Source: Alkalinema sp. FACHB-956
Lineage (GTDB): Bacteria; Cyanobacteriota; Cyanobacteriia; Leptolyngbyales; Leptolyngbyaceae
Direction of reading: 5' to 3'
Length of the DNA stretch: 64,000 nt
NCBI RefSeq assembly: GCF_014697025.1
Contig: NZ_JACJRC010000012.1
Coordinates: 1-64,000 of the forward strand
Shown here: positions 36,383 through 44,719 of the stretch, in pieces
Position numbering within the stretch: position 1 is the stretch's first letter
Layout of the letters: each line of letters opens with the position of its first letter
The notes under the pieces: model-generated
What the model saw: the letters and a program-made list of their open reading frames with translations, nothing else
The model's database searches: none
Told to the model about the DNA's origin: nothing
Made by a program: the position numbers and the translations under genes

Positions 36383-38275
36383 TTAAAACGGTGTGTAATT
36401 CACTGAGAAATACAACCCATTTTCCTGGAGCGATCGCTTCTCCCCTTCGACCGACACCAGGGGAATGCCCCAATCTAGCCGTACAGACAGGTTATTGCCC
36501 TGCTTCCAAATCAACCCCAAGCCCATCCCAATCAACGTTTCTGGATCTGGATTATCTTGCTTGGAGTTCCAACCCGTTCCGATGTCAATAAACGGAGCCA
36601 ATTGCAGAACCGTTCCAGATTTCAGCGAACGCACGATCGGCAGACGTAACTCCGCCGCCACCAACGCTCCACTATCCGTTAATAGCGCATCCTGACGATA
36701 GCCCCGCACCGTCATTTGCCCCCCTAGCCCCATTTGCTCCAAGGGCAGCAGGGAGTTATTGGTCAACTGCACGTCGCCCTTCAGCAAAAATAGCGCATCT
36801 GGAGCGAACTGCCGTACCCACTGGGCCTGCCCCCGCCAAGAAACAAATCGGCTGTCGGGTTGGCCTTCGTTGGTCGTCGCGCCAAACCAGTCCACGCCCA
36901 CGCTAAACTGCGATCGTAGCGCCAAGACATGGTGATTACTACGTTGCGTATAGTCTTGGAAAAAGCGTAGGGCAGAAACCTTGGTTTTCCCTTCTGAGTC
37001 TGCACCCGGCGAGAGCGGGAACGGCCCAATGTTATCTAAGCCCAGTTCCGTTTGGCTTTCCTGCCGCGAAAAACTAAAGCCCATGGCAAACTCTTCCGTC
37101 GGCTTCTGCACCAGCGGCTGACGATAGCTGAGTTCGTAATAGCGCGACTTGGATTGAATATCCAACACACTAAACGGATCCTCTAGAACTCGGTTCCAGG
37201 ACGTACCGTAGGAGAAGGACACTGTGCCATTGCGGGCATTGATCGGCAGCAGATAACTTAAATCGATCGCGTTACTACCGTTGGTGTTGGTATAGCCCAG
37301 GGTGATCGTATCGCCCCAGCCCAGCAAGTTCGCTTCCTGAAGTTCCACCTTGCGCCGGAAACTACCTACACTGGGCGATCGACCATTGTCTAAGGAAAAC
37401 GTTGTGGAAAAAGTATCCGCTTCTTGAACTTCCACCTGCAAAATATTGCTACCGGGTCGCACACCAGTTTGCAAGTCTGCGGAAACCCCTTGAATCCGAG
37501 GATCCAGCCGTAACATTTGTAGGCTTTCTAGCAACCGATCGGTTTTGATGGGAGTGGAGGCTCCGCGTTTAATGCGATCGCGGATATAGGGGGTTCTCAG
37601 CCGTCGATTACCCGTAATTTTAATGTCTTCTAATTTTCCTTCAATTACTTCGATCGTCACGACCCCATTTTTCAGCGTTTGGGGGGTGACGATCGCCCCC
37701 GTTGTGACATAGTTATTGTCGGTGTAGAGCTTCGTAATGACATCCCGCGCTTGCAGCAACTCCGCAAAGGTAATTTCCCGTCCGACAAAGGGAGCTGTCA
37801 CCACCGCAAACTGCTCTGGCTTAAAGACCGTACTACCCACCACGTCAATCCGATCGACGCGCACCTTGGCGGTCATATCCTCATTGCCCAAGGGATCGGC
37901 ACCCGGCAGTTGGGGCGCAGGCAATTGTTCGCCGTTGCTGGGCTGGGTGGGGAGAACGTCGGACGGCAGCGGCGTCACTGGAGGAAGGGTTTCAATCCGC
38001 CCCGGAGCCCCATTAGAGGGAACGGTTGGCCCCCCCGTGTTTTGTGCAATCAAGGTTTGCCCGATCGGGGTTTGCGCGACTGAAGTTTGCGCGACTGAGG
38101 TTTGCCCGATCGGGGTTTGCGCGATCGCTACCGACTGTCCGCATAGCTGACTACACAAGCCCAAGGTAACAGCCAATCCGACAGACAACGGCGGAAGTGA
38201 GGAAAGTGTGCGAGGAACGCTGTCCCATTCCTGACGACGGGTAATAGTAGCCATGCGACGGTGGTGAATTTTCAT
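36383..38275 (-). CDS. TpsB outer-membrane transporter (ShlB/FhaC/HecB family)
   Basis: 630 residues from ATG 38275; an in-frame ATG at 38356 would add 27. A signal segment (LSVGLAVTLGLCSQLCGQSVAIAQ) is followed by a repetitive linker (AQTPIGQTSVAQTSVAQTPIGQT). Two POTRA domains follow (about 140-220, VRVDRIDVVGSTVF...LYTDNNYVTTGAIV; about 220-295, KLEDIKITGNRRLRTPYIRDRI) and a 16-strand barrel with the FhaC-type GLGGQMTVRGY motif near 525 and a terminal phenylalanine. It exports the two TpsA proteins encoded downstream. Confidence 0.92.
   Translation of the reverse strand: MKIHHRRMATITRRQEWDSVPRTLSSLPPLSVGLAVTLGLCSQLCGQSVAIAQTPIGQTSVAQTSVAQTPIGQTLIAQNTGGPTVPSNGAPGRIETLPPVTPLPSDVLPTQPSNGEQLPAPQLPGADPLGNEDMTAKVRVDRIDVVGSTVFKPEQFAVVTAPFVGREITFAELLQARDVITKLYTDNNYVTTGAIVTPQTLKNGVVTIEVIEGKLEDIKITGNRRLRTPYIRDRIKRGASTPIKTDRLLESLQMLRLDPRIQGVSADLQTGVRPGSNILQVEVQEADTFSTTFSLDNGRSPSVGSFRRKVELQEANLLGWGDTITLGYTNTNGSNAIDLSYLLPINARNGTVSFSYGTSWNRVLEDPFSVLDIQSKSRYYELSYRQPLVQKPTEEFAMGFSFSRQESQTELGLDNIGPFPLSPGADSEGKTKVSALRFFQDYTQRSNHHVLALRSQFSVGVDWFGATTNEGQPDSRFVSWRGQAQWVRQFAPDALFLLKGDVQLTNNSLLPLEQMGLGGQMTVRGYRQDALLTDSGALVAAELRLPIVRSLKSGTVLQLAPFIDIGTGWNSKQDNPDPETLIGMGLGLIWKQGNNLSVRLDWGIPLVSVEGEKRSLQENGLYFSVNYTPF
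38054..38128. repeat. Five 15-bp tandem repeats inside tpsB
   Basis: Five consecutive 15-bp units (GGTTTGCCCGATCGG, GGTTTGCGCGACTGA and close variants) encode the repeated AQTPIGQTSVAQ linker between signal peptide and POTRA domains. The unit length keeps frame. Confidence 0.9.
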
Positions 38276-38458
38276 TGAAATATGGTTCCAGAATGCCCAT
38301 AAAACTCCATCAACCTGCAAATCCCAGAGATTTAAATCCTTAATAGTTCGTAACATCCAGGTTCACAACGACCCAAAAATGGGTTCAAAGCCTTTTTCAG
38401 CCTTGGTTTGAGCGATCGAGCCTGCCTCCTTATGCCTGCCTCCTCACGGCCTGCCTCC

Positions 38459-40123
38459 TCACTCTGGGGTAATGTCCGCCGTGGGACTTGTGATCCTTGG
38501 ATGCCATCCCGTTCCCTGCTGTAGCAGTTGCCAACCGAGCCTGCCGATCAGCCGATTCGAGACCGATCGCGCGATCGCCATCAGGGGATAGGCCCACTGG
38601 AGCCATGGGTAGTTCATCGAGGGTTCCAGCGTTTCGGGGTGGGAGGATTGTGGGTGGGAGGATTGTGGGTGAGGGGCTTGCAGATGAGCAGCAGCAGTCA
38701 CAGTCGCTGTCACACTGGAGGGTAGACCCTCAGCAGCATTACCCGATCGATCGTCCGGCTCAGTTCGGGAAATATCCGCGTATGCTTGACCAGCGAACGA
38801 ATTACCCAAATTTTGCCCTAATAAGCTTGAGGAATTTTTAGGGTAATTCAAGTTAGTTGAATTGGATTGAATGTGTTCTGGATGCCAAAGATCTTTATGT
38901 TTATACAATGAGCCTCCACCAATTTGGTAATTAACTAGTAGGTTAAATCGATCGGTAATTCCTACTGGCAGTAATCCCTGACTGATTAAGCTCTCGACAA
39001 CCCGACGAATCTTTTCTCGAATAGCCTTCTTACGATTCTCTGATTTCTCAATTCGATCGGAATTAGAATCTTGAGAACTTGCTGGATCGATCGTTTGCTT
39101 GCCGTATTGAAAGTAATGGCTGTTTTCAATACATCTAGCCCATTCTTCAATCCGCTGTTTGAGTTCGTGTTGGTGCTGACACCAATCTTCGTAGCCCGGT
39201 AACGATCGAGCAATTCGATCAACTTCAATAATGAGATCTTGACCCGTTAATGGTTTTTGACCTGTGAGAACATGATGGAAAATGTAGGTTCTTAAAGTGA
39301 TTCGACCAAGCAATCGATTGGTTTGTCCTCGTCCTGTCCAGCCCACTTCAATTTCCGCATTCAAATCGTTGAGAAACTTCTCTGCTTTCCCAGACAGTCG
39401 ATGAATTCTCTGTTTTGCCTGTTTCAGAACCCGTTTAAAAACCAAGGGATCTAAAGCGTTTCTGCTCTGACATTGCTGCCAGACTTCGACAAAACGAGAT
39501 TGAGCGTGGGAAACCGGCTGAAAGTCACTATCCAGCAAATAGGATCCCACTTGCAACGGTAGCCGATGAGCATTGAATAGGCTAAACTCGCCTTCCACAA
39601 CGTAGGGCTTGGGATTAGGAAAAATTTCCAATTGCCCCGGATAGGATTTAAACCCGTAGTTGTCCAAAAGTGTAGACACCACTAAGGCGATTTTCCAACT
39701 AGTCTGCGGCTCGTCGAAGGGGAGATACAAATGGAGCCCCTGGCTGTAACTCGATGTCACTGCAAGATAGGAAATCAAACCTAGGGGTTCCAAGGCTCCT
39801 AGAATACGGGCGATCGCCAGGGGATCCTGTCGGGGGTGATAGGGACTGCCGATATCAATGTCTAACAGGATGTAATTAGTGGTGGAACCGAAGCGAACTC
39901 CGTAGAGCAATCCTCCCTGCTGAATCGCCCGATCGCTGAGGGGATGCCGACTTTCGGTGTGCCACTGGACTGTTTCACCCGCGACGGTCAGTTGCGCCCA
40001 GATGTAATCATAACGGTGGGGAAAGAGTGAGAGAAATGCATCATCCCACTCGGAAATGTATTGAAAATCCGCTTGCAAACTGGCTCGGTTTGACCGAGGC
40101 CGTGTGATTTGTACCATAGCCAA
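38459..40123 (-). CDS. Putative primase-polymerase-like replication protein
   Basis: 554 residues. The N-terminal 150 residues carry an archaeo-eukaryotic-primase pattern: an acidic pair in YILLDIDIGSPYHP (Asp88, Asp90), then SYSQGLHLYLPF with His131 matching the sxH motif. A helical region follows (about 200-400), then a poorly conserved tail with a 15-bp repeat (HPQSSHPQSSHPE). Proteins of this type occur beside replication genes of cyanobacterial plasmids. Next to it are a repeat-rich intergenic region and a Rep-like gene on the same strand. I call it a replication primase by motif and context; catalytic competence is not shown. Confidence 0.55.
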   Translation of the reverse strand: MAMVQITRPRSNRASLQADFQYISEWDDAFLSLFPHRYDYIWAQLTVAGETVQWHTESRHPLSDRAIQQGGLLYGVRFGSTTNYILLDIDIGSPYHPRQDPLAIARILGALEPLGLISYLAVTSSYSQGLHLYLPFDEPQTSWKIALVVSTLLDNYGFKSYPGQLEIFPNPKPYVVEGEFSLFNAHRLPLQVGSYLLDSDFQPVSHAQSRFVEVWQQCQSRNALDPLVFKRVLKQAKQRIHRLSGKAEKFLNDLNAEIEVGWTGRGQTNRLLGRITLRTYIFHHVLTGQKPLTGQDLIIEVDRIARSLPGYEDWCQHQHELKQRIEEWARCIENSHYFQYGKQTIDPASSQDSNSDRIEKSENRKKAIREKIRRVVESLISQGLLPVGITDRFNLLVNYQIGGGSLYKHKDLWHPEHIQSNSTNLNYPKNSSSLLGQNLGNSFAGQAYADISRTEPDDRSGNAAEGLPSSVTATVTAAAHLQAPHPQSSHPQSSHPETLEPSMNYPWLQWAYPLMAIARSVSNRLIGRLGWQLLQQGTGWHPRITSPTADITPE

Positions 40124-40289
40124 GTTCCAGATCTAGACAACAGTCCGATCGGAATAGGCGCACACCAAAATAGAGCGACTTAACTAGCATTGCCAGCACT
40201 AGCAAATTCACCCTAAGATGGGTACAGCACAGGTAACTTTGTCGCCCGCCAAAGCATAAAAGTTAACCTGCTGTCCTATTCTCGAAACC

Positions 40290-40328
40290 CTTAAGAGCCT
40301 TCTCGTTGCTAGCGGGAGGGCTTTTAAG
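40290..40328 (+). terminator. Strong 16-bp hairpin upstream of the primase-like gene
   Basis: CTTAAGAGCCTTCTCG (40290-40305) can pair along its full length with CGGGAGGGCTTTTAAG (40313-40328) if three G-U pairs are allowed. The wobble pairs form only in RNA from the plus strand, that is, antisense to the flanking replication genes, so the hairpin may end or form part of a small plus-strand RNA. It also contains a TTTT in its right arm. Confidence 0.5.
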
Positions 40329-40436
40329 TTGGGGGCAGAGTTCACTCCGCTCACAATGGATAGAGGAATCCCCTGATATCCCTGATCATGTATACCAAAT
40401 CCCGATCGATCGATCTGTTCTGAGATCCGGGCAACC

Positions 40437-41059
40437 TGTAATCACTTTGATTACAAACTGCATCATCTGAGAAACTGAAACCTCTGTAAATTAAGGGACT
40501 TAGAAAAATAAAGGGGGTAGGGGGCTAGAAATGTTGGGGGTAGGGACTTAGATTTTTTGGGTGAGGGGGTCTAGAAGTCCATCCGAGTCTGGCACAACAA
40601 TTGGGGGTGGGGCTCTAGAGATCTAAGGGGTGGGGGCTCTAGAGTAGTGTGTAATCAATCCTAGGGAAATAGGCTGATAGGTCTGGGTTTGGACGATCGT
40701 GATTACTGGAAATGGCGTTGGGGCTGGGGGTCTAGAGATTTTTTGTAATCACTGCGATCGGGGGGTAGGGTCTAGAAATCATGTAATCATCTCAAATCCT
40801 TGTCTAGCAAGGGTTATGCAAGATTGAGTTACCTTTGCTAGGCTGCAAGCTTCGTGGATGATTACAACCTCGATCGTCGGGAAACCCAGGGGGCGTGCGG
40901 TCATGCAAAGGTGACGGTCGCCTGAAGGTAACGGGAGGGCACCTGCCGGAATCGTAGACAAACGCAGACAATCGCAGACCCAGTGATTACAAAGTCTCGC
41001 GAATGATTACAGTCTCTATCTGCGAATGATTACAAAGGTTGGTAGCAGATCTGTAATCA
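40437..41059. repeat. Iteron cluster TGATTACA (11 copies): candidate origin of replication
   Basis: The octamer TGATTACA or its complement TGTAATCA occurs at 40437, 40448, 40650, 40744, 40782, 40859, 40984, 41004, 41027 and 41052, plus TGATTACT at 40700, within 623 bp. Flanks share RTGATTACARA. The last copy overlaps the stop codon of the Rep-like gene. Clustering of a short repeat next to Rep and primase genes is the usual form of an iteron-type plasmid origin. No gene lies in 40124-41056. Confidence 0.75.
40513..40779. repeat. Seven G-rich TCTAGA-containing direct repeats
   Basis: Units of about 20 bp, GGGGGTNGGG followed by (T)CTAGARAT, start at about 40513, 40536, 40563, 40603, 40627, 40719 and 40760, all in the same orientation. 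Each has two or more runs of four to five G, so the plus strand could form quadruplexes. They interleave with the TGATTACA iterons in the presumed origin. Confidence 0.85.
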
Positions 41060-42496
41060 GTTGGCAGGGAGGTCGAGTTCGAAAACCCGTTTCAGGATGG
41101 CCTCAGTATCCGCCGTAATCGATCGCTCTCCACTTTCAATCAGCGAAATTAAGCCTTGGCTGATCCCGCTGAAGGCGGCCAGTTTGCGTTGACTCCAATT
41201 GCGTTCGGTGCGCAGGGCTTTCACCTGTTGTCCTGTCAGGATGATGGAGCTGTCTGAAACAAGGTCGCTGCCCGCTGGAACGGAATGGGGCGTTTCTGCT
41301 GCCGCTAGCCGGAGATCCTTGCCATCCTGTCGTCGAATCCACAGTTGGGCTTTCAGAAGGTGATCAAAAAAGCCCCGAGGCCGTTGGTAGTTGCTACGTC
41401 CAAAGCCCAAGGGCTGAATTTCGGGTGGATAGGTTTCGGCGTCAAATTGCAATTCCCAACCCCGATCGTGGAGGGCTAGCAAATCATCATCCCAAGTGTT
41501 GACTAACTTTTTGCGAGCTTCACTATTAGTGGTCGCAAGATCAACTTTTTCCCGACCGTAGGCTATTTCCATTAGCATTTCCACAGTCAGGGGCGATCGT
41601 TGGCTGAACTGTGTTTGGAACATGAGCCAAACCATTAACCGAGCGGCCCCTTCTCGGTGTTGCCAGACGCTCATCACGCCTTCTAAGACATCCTGGGCAA
41701 GATAGCCCTGCTGATAAAAGGCGGTTTTTTCCCGCTGTCCTTCTTCGTTCAGGAAATACCTTGTCCACAATCCTGGACGCACCACAAAGGTAATGCCCGT
41801 TAATTCTTTTTTGCCGAAGAGCGTTTCTTGATAGTGATAACGGGTTCCTAAAATGTGCCAGAGTCGGCCTTCTTCAATGGTGAAGCCTTTGACTTTGCCC
41901 TGACGCGGCCAGGAAATAAAGGTGGTAATTTTGCAGGGTTGTTTGGCAATTTCTTCGATGAGGGCTAGCTTTTCCTGCCGGTTTTTATCGGTGCGTTTTT
42001 TCAGTCCTAGGTAGGCTTCGATCTGCTGGTCGGTGATGACGAGTTCCTGTTCCCAGGGGCGATCGAGCTGGGCGGCGTGGGCGGCGTAGATCAAATGCAT
42101 ACAGGCCGCGCGAATATCAAAGGTATCGATTACCGCGAGGGCAGCGGCTCCGGCTAAGGTGGAGGGATGCTCGGTTTCTAAATCTTCTGTGACCCAAAAG
42201 TGTAAGGCTCCTTGACCGTTTCCAATATCCTTGGCGTAGTAGAGTTTGCCGTTGGGATCGGGGGCCCAGGGGAGGTGTTTCCGTTGGGTGAGGATGTTGC
42301 TGGCTTCCCAGATGGGCAGGGCCGAGGCCATGCGAGTCGCGCGACTATGTTCAAATAGGTCGGGGCTGGCCTTGGGCAGGGTATCGGGTTTGCTGTCGGG
42401 CATTTTGGCAGAAGTCGGGGATGCAGCCGGATTAGGCTTAGCTTTGGGGGCTAAGGCTTCTGATGGCGTGGGTTTGGGTTTGGGTTTGCGAGCCAT
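41057..42496 (-). CDS. Plasmid Rep-like protein with C-terminal XRE helix-turn-helix
   Basis: 479 residues. A Pro/Lys/Ala-rich tail of about 45 residues begins the protein. The middle (about 55-350) has patterns of winged-helix replication initiators of cyanobacterial plasmids (LPIWEASNILTQRKHLPW; ITDQQIEAYLGLKKRTDKNRQEKLALIEEIAKQPCKITTF; VWQHREGAARLMVWLMFQTQ). The last 65 residues are a clear XRE domain (QQVKALRTERNWSQRKLAAFSGISQGLISLIESGERSI). It likely binds the adjoining TGATTACA repeats and recruits the primase-like protein. Initiator identity is inferred from context; the XRE domain is certain. Confidence 0.6.
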   Translation of the reverse strand: MARKPKPKPTPSEALAPKAKPNPAASPTSAKMPDSKPDTLPKASPDLFEHSRATRMASALPIWEASNILTQRKHLPWAPDPNGKLYYAKDIGNGQGALHFWVTEDLETEHPSTLAGAAALAVIDTFDIRAACMHLIYAAHAAQLDRPWEQELVITDQQIEAYLGLKKRTDKNRQEKLALIEEIAKQPCKITTFISWPRQGKVKGFTIEEGRLWHILGTRYHYQETLFGKKELTGITFVVRPGLWTRYFLNEEGQREKTAFYQQGYLAQDVLEGVMSVWQHREGAARLMVWLMFQTQFSQRSPLTVEMLMEIAYGREKVDLATTNSEARKKLVNTWDDDLLALHDRGWELQFDAETYPPEIQPLGFGRSNYQRPRGFFDHLLKAQLWIRRQDGKDLRLAAAETPHSVPAGSDLVSDSSIILTGQQVKALRTERNWSQRKLAAFSGISQGLISLIESGERSITADTEAILKRVFELDLPAN

Positions 42497-42655
42497 CGGG
42501 GTGCATTACTCCAACTTGAACGCGAGATCAGCGGCAAGGATTGCCTGGTGGCAAGGAACTCGTAAGGCTGAGTTCTTCTAATGAATCAAAGGCGAATCAA
42601 AAGTCACAGCTATGATAAGCCAAATTCTAAGAACGACGCAGATTGTTCAAAGGGA

Positions 42656-42695
42656 TTTCATCTTGTACTACAATCAAGCGTAGTACAAGATGAAA
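42656..42695. promoter_or_regulatory. Perfect 16-bp inverted repeat (TCTTGTACTAC motif) upstream of rep and HEAT genes
   Basis: TTTCATCTTGTACTAC (42656-42671) and its exact complement GTAGTACAAGATGAAA (42680-42695) flank an 8-nt loop, in the divergent region between the Rep-like gene and the HEAT gene. As both genes start away from it, a terminator is unlikely; an operator or a single-strand origin hairpin is more plausible. The motif recurs after the HEAT gene (43735-43781). Confidence 0.75.
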
Positions 42696-43009
42696 AGAAG
42701 AATTAATGATCTTCTAATGGGCGATATTCCCCATCGATCGTCTGGACAAATATTAAGGATCGTGAACTAGCTAGAGCGTGCAAGTAACTAGCGTTACTAT
42801 CTGCCGCTGAAATGATTGATCCCAAGATACTTGGAAGACGATATGGAGCGCACGAGGTAGACGTTGGCGTCGCGGGGAATTAGGTTTTCACCCTGAGTCA
42901 CGATCGCCGAGAAAAATGAGAACTTTTACCCATTTTATGATGATTGTACACATATTGTAACAAAATGTTATAATTGCTTAAAATTGCTGCTCCTACACAG
43001 GTGCTAGAT

Positions 43010-43666
43010 ATGGATCTCGATCAAATCAAGGTGAGTTTGCAGAGTGAAGATCCCCAGGATCGGATGCGTGGATTAACGGCCCTACGTCACTTTGATGCAG
43101 AAGTAGCTGCACCAATCTTGATGACTCAAGTGGATGACACAGAAATGATTGTCAGATCCTTTGTAGTTATGGGGCTGGGGTACAAGCAAACCGAAGCAGG
43201 ATTTACCAAGCTGCTTCAAGTCATGGAAGAAGATGTAGAAGCGAACGTGCGGGCCGAGGCTGCCGGGGCTCTGGGTAAATATGGATCGATCTCCATTCCC
43301 CACCTCGTCAAGTATTTTGAGCAGGATCAACACTGGCTGGCACAAATTAGCACGATCCTTGCCCTGGCTGATCTGCAATGTCCTGAGATTCTGCTCGATA
43401 TCTGTCAGCGGGCTTTGCAGACGCCAGAATCGGCGATTCGAACCACAGCGATCGATCAATTACCGACCTTTGTTGGGACGGCATACCAGGAAAAGGCTTT
43501 ATTGCTGTTGCTGAGCCAAGCCCAGGATCCGGACTGGTCGATTCGCCGCAATGTGGCAAAATCCCTACGCGCCTTTGCCGACGATCGGGCGAGGGCGCAA
43601 CTCATAGCCTTCCAACGGGATGCCGATCACCGAGTTGTGGCCGCTAGCCTAGAAAATCTGATTTAA
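43010..43666 (+). CDS. HEAT-repeat protein
   Basis: 218 residues of HEAT/armadillo-type helical repeats: DPQDRMRGLTALRHFDAEVAAPILMTQVDDTEMIVRSFVVMGLG, VEANVRAEAAGALGKYGSISIPHLVKYF, PESAIRTTAIDQLP, DPDWSIRRNVAKSLRAFADD. Cyanobacterial relatives are linked to phycobilisome handling (lyase or NblB-like), but this similarity is general. It has no cysteine or catalytic signature. The ATG at 43010 fits the family start; a TTG at 42974 gives a longer frame. It is enclosed by inverted repeats carrying the same motif on both sides. Confidence 0.8.
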   Translation: MDLDQIKVSLQSEDPQDRMRGLTALRHFDAEVAAPILMTQVDDTEMIVRSFVVMGLGYKQTEAGFTKLLQVMEEDVEANVRAEAAGALGKYGSISIPHLVKYFEQDQHWLAQISTILALADLQCPEILLDICQRALQTPESAIRTTAIDQLPTFVGTAYQEKALLLLLSQAQDPDWSIRRNVAKSLRAFADDRARAQLIAFQRDADHRVVAASLENLI

Positions 43667-43682
43667 TTTTTTGCAATTCTAT

Positions 43683-43733
43683 AGAGGAATTGATCCACGA
43701 AGCTAGCGTTCTAGTTTGTGGATCAATTCCTCT
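43683..43733 (+). terminator. Hairpin after the HEAT gene
   Basis: AGAGGAATTGATCCAC (43683-43698) and GTGGATCAATTCCTCT (43718-43733) are exact 16-bp complements around a 19-nt loop, 16 bp after the stop codon. There is no T run, so it may act as an RNA-end stabiliser or protein site instead of a simple terminator. Confidence 0.6.
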
Positions 43734-43734
43734 G

Positions 43735-43781
43735 TCTTGTACTACATTTGCCAACTTTTATAGATTAATTGTGGTACAAGA
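43735..43781. promoter_or_regulatory. Second TCTTGTACTAC inverted repeat
   Basis: TCTTGTACTAC (43735-43745) faces GTGGTACAAGA (43771-43781), an 11-bp inverted repeat with one mismatch and a 25-nt spacer. The same half-site forms the perfect palindrome at 42656-42695, on the other side of the HEAT gene. Confidence 0.6.
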
Positions 43782-44719
43782 TATTGGTAACCACAATAGC
43801 GAGCCCTCTAGATCAACCACTTTTAAGCGAGTTCTAGGGAGGGATAGAGTAATTTTAATCTTTTCAGATAATTTTTTAAATCTTATCTTTTTGAATTAAA
43901 AATTAAACATAAATTATCGAATTGATAATACTCTGTTTGGGTTAAAAAGAAAAGAGAGTTGTCATAAGTCACATCTAAGCCTTGATTCATCGGGGTTAGA
44001 TGCGATTTGTCAGCTTTTAACTAGCTTGTAGTGGAGCTAGTTAACCCGTTTTTCTGCCAACGAATGCGTTGTTAACTTTGTCCCCTATTGAACAAACTTC
44101 TATCTTTAATTTGTGATATACAAAGTTGGAGGTGAAAAAGAAATGCAATTCTCAATTCATTTCTATCCTCGAGCCAGTTGTGTTTTTGAGTGGTTCGTAT
44201 TGCAATGGACAAAATGATGTTAGGAGTATTTAACTTCATCTTTCCAACTAATGTTCTATGTTGAGGCTTCAGTAGGTGAAGTCTTACGTCCAAAGTATTG
44301 TTCATTTACTACAACGCTAGCTTAATCTAAGATTTTCTTGCTGCTCTATACTAGGTGGTCTTTTCGGCTAGAAAAAATCTAGAGGTGACTGTCTAGTGAA
44401 ATTTTCGAAATCAATTCGAAAAAGCTAGCGATGACAACATTCAATGTCCTTTTCTAGACTCGATCGCGCACGTTTCGAGTCGCAACATCAATCGACTAAA
44501 AATTGAAGAAAGCGTTTTGCTTTCATCGATTTAGTTATCGCAATTTTTGTGTTTTGTGATTCTAATAGCGCTTTCTAAGCCGTTATTGAAATGGTCTAGA
44601 AGATTTTGACTGCTTTAACGTTGAAGTTACTTGCAGGATATTGCGCTATTGGTTCTCATAAGCATCTGAATTGTACAGAGAAAATTTTTTTAATGCATTT
44701 TAATGCAGAGGATTCCCCC
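43782..44719. other. Long AT-rich intergenic region before the terpene synthase
   Basis: No convincing gene in 938 bp. A perfect 10-bp stem (TTAACTAGCT / AGCTAGTTAA, 44017-44044) followed by CCCGTTTTT is a terminator-like hairpin on the plus strand without an obvious gene before it; CATCTAA/TTAGATG pairs just upstream of it. An RNA gene cannot be excluded. The terpene synthase promoter should lie in the last 150 bp. Confidence 0.45.
44017..44053 (+). terminator. Orphan intrinsic-terminator-like hairpin
   Basis: A 10-bp perfect stem with an 8-nt loop, then CCCGTTTTT. It sits about 350 bp after the HEAT gene with no gene between, so it may end an uncalled transcript that includes the TCTTGTACTAC hairpin region. 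Confidence 0.5.

Noticed and set aside
40779-40961. Small minus-strand frame in the iteron region
   Set aside because: It overlaps the repeats, lacks a ribosome-binding site and shows no family pattern.
44606-44719. Upstream extension of the terpene synthase by up to 38 residues
   Set aside because: The extension is not terpene-synthase-like, and AGAGGA is correctly placed only for the ATG at 44720.
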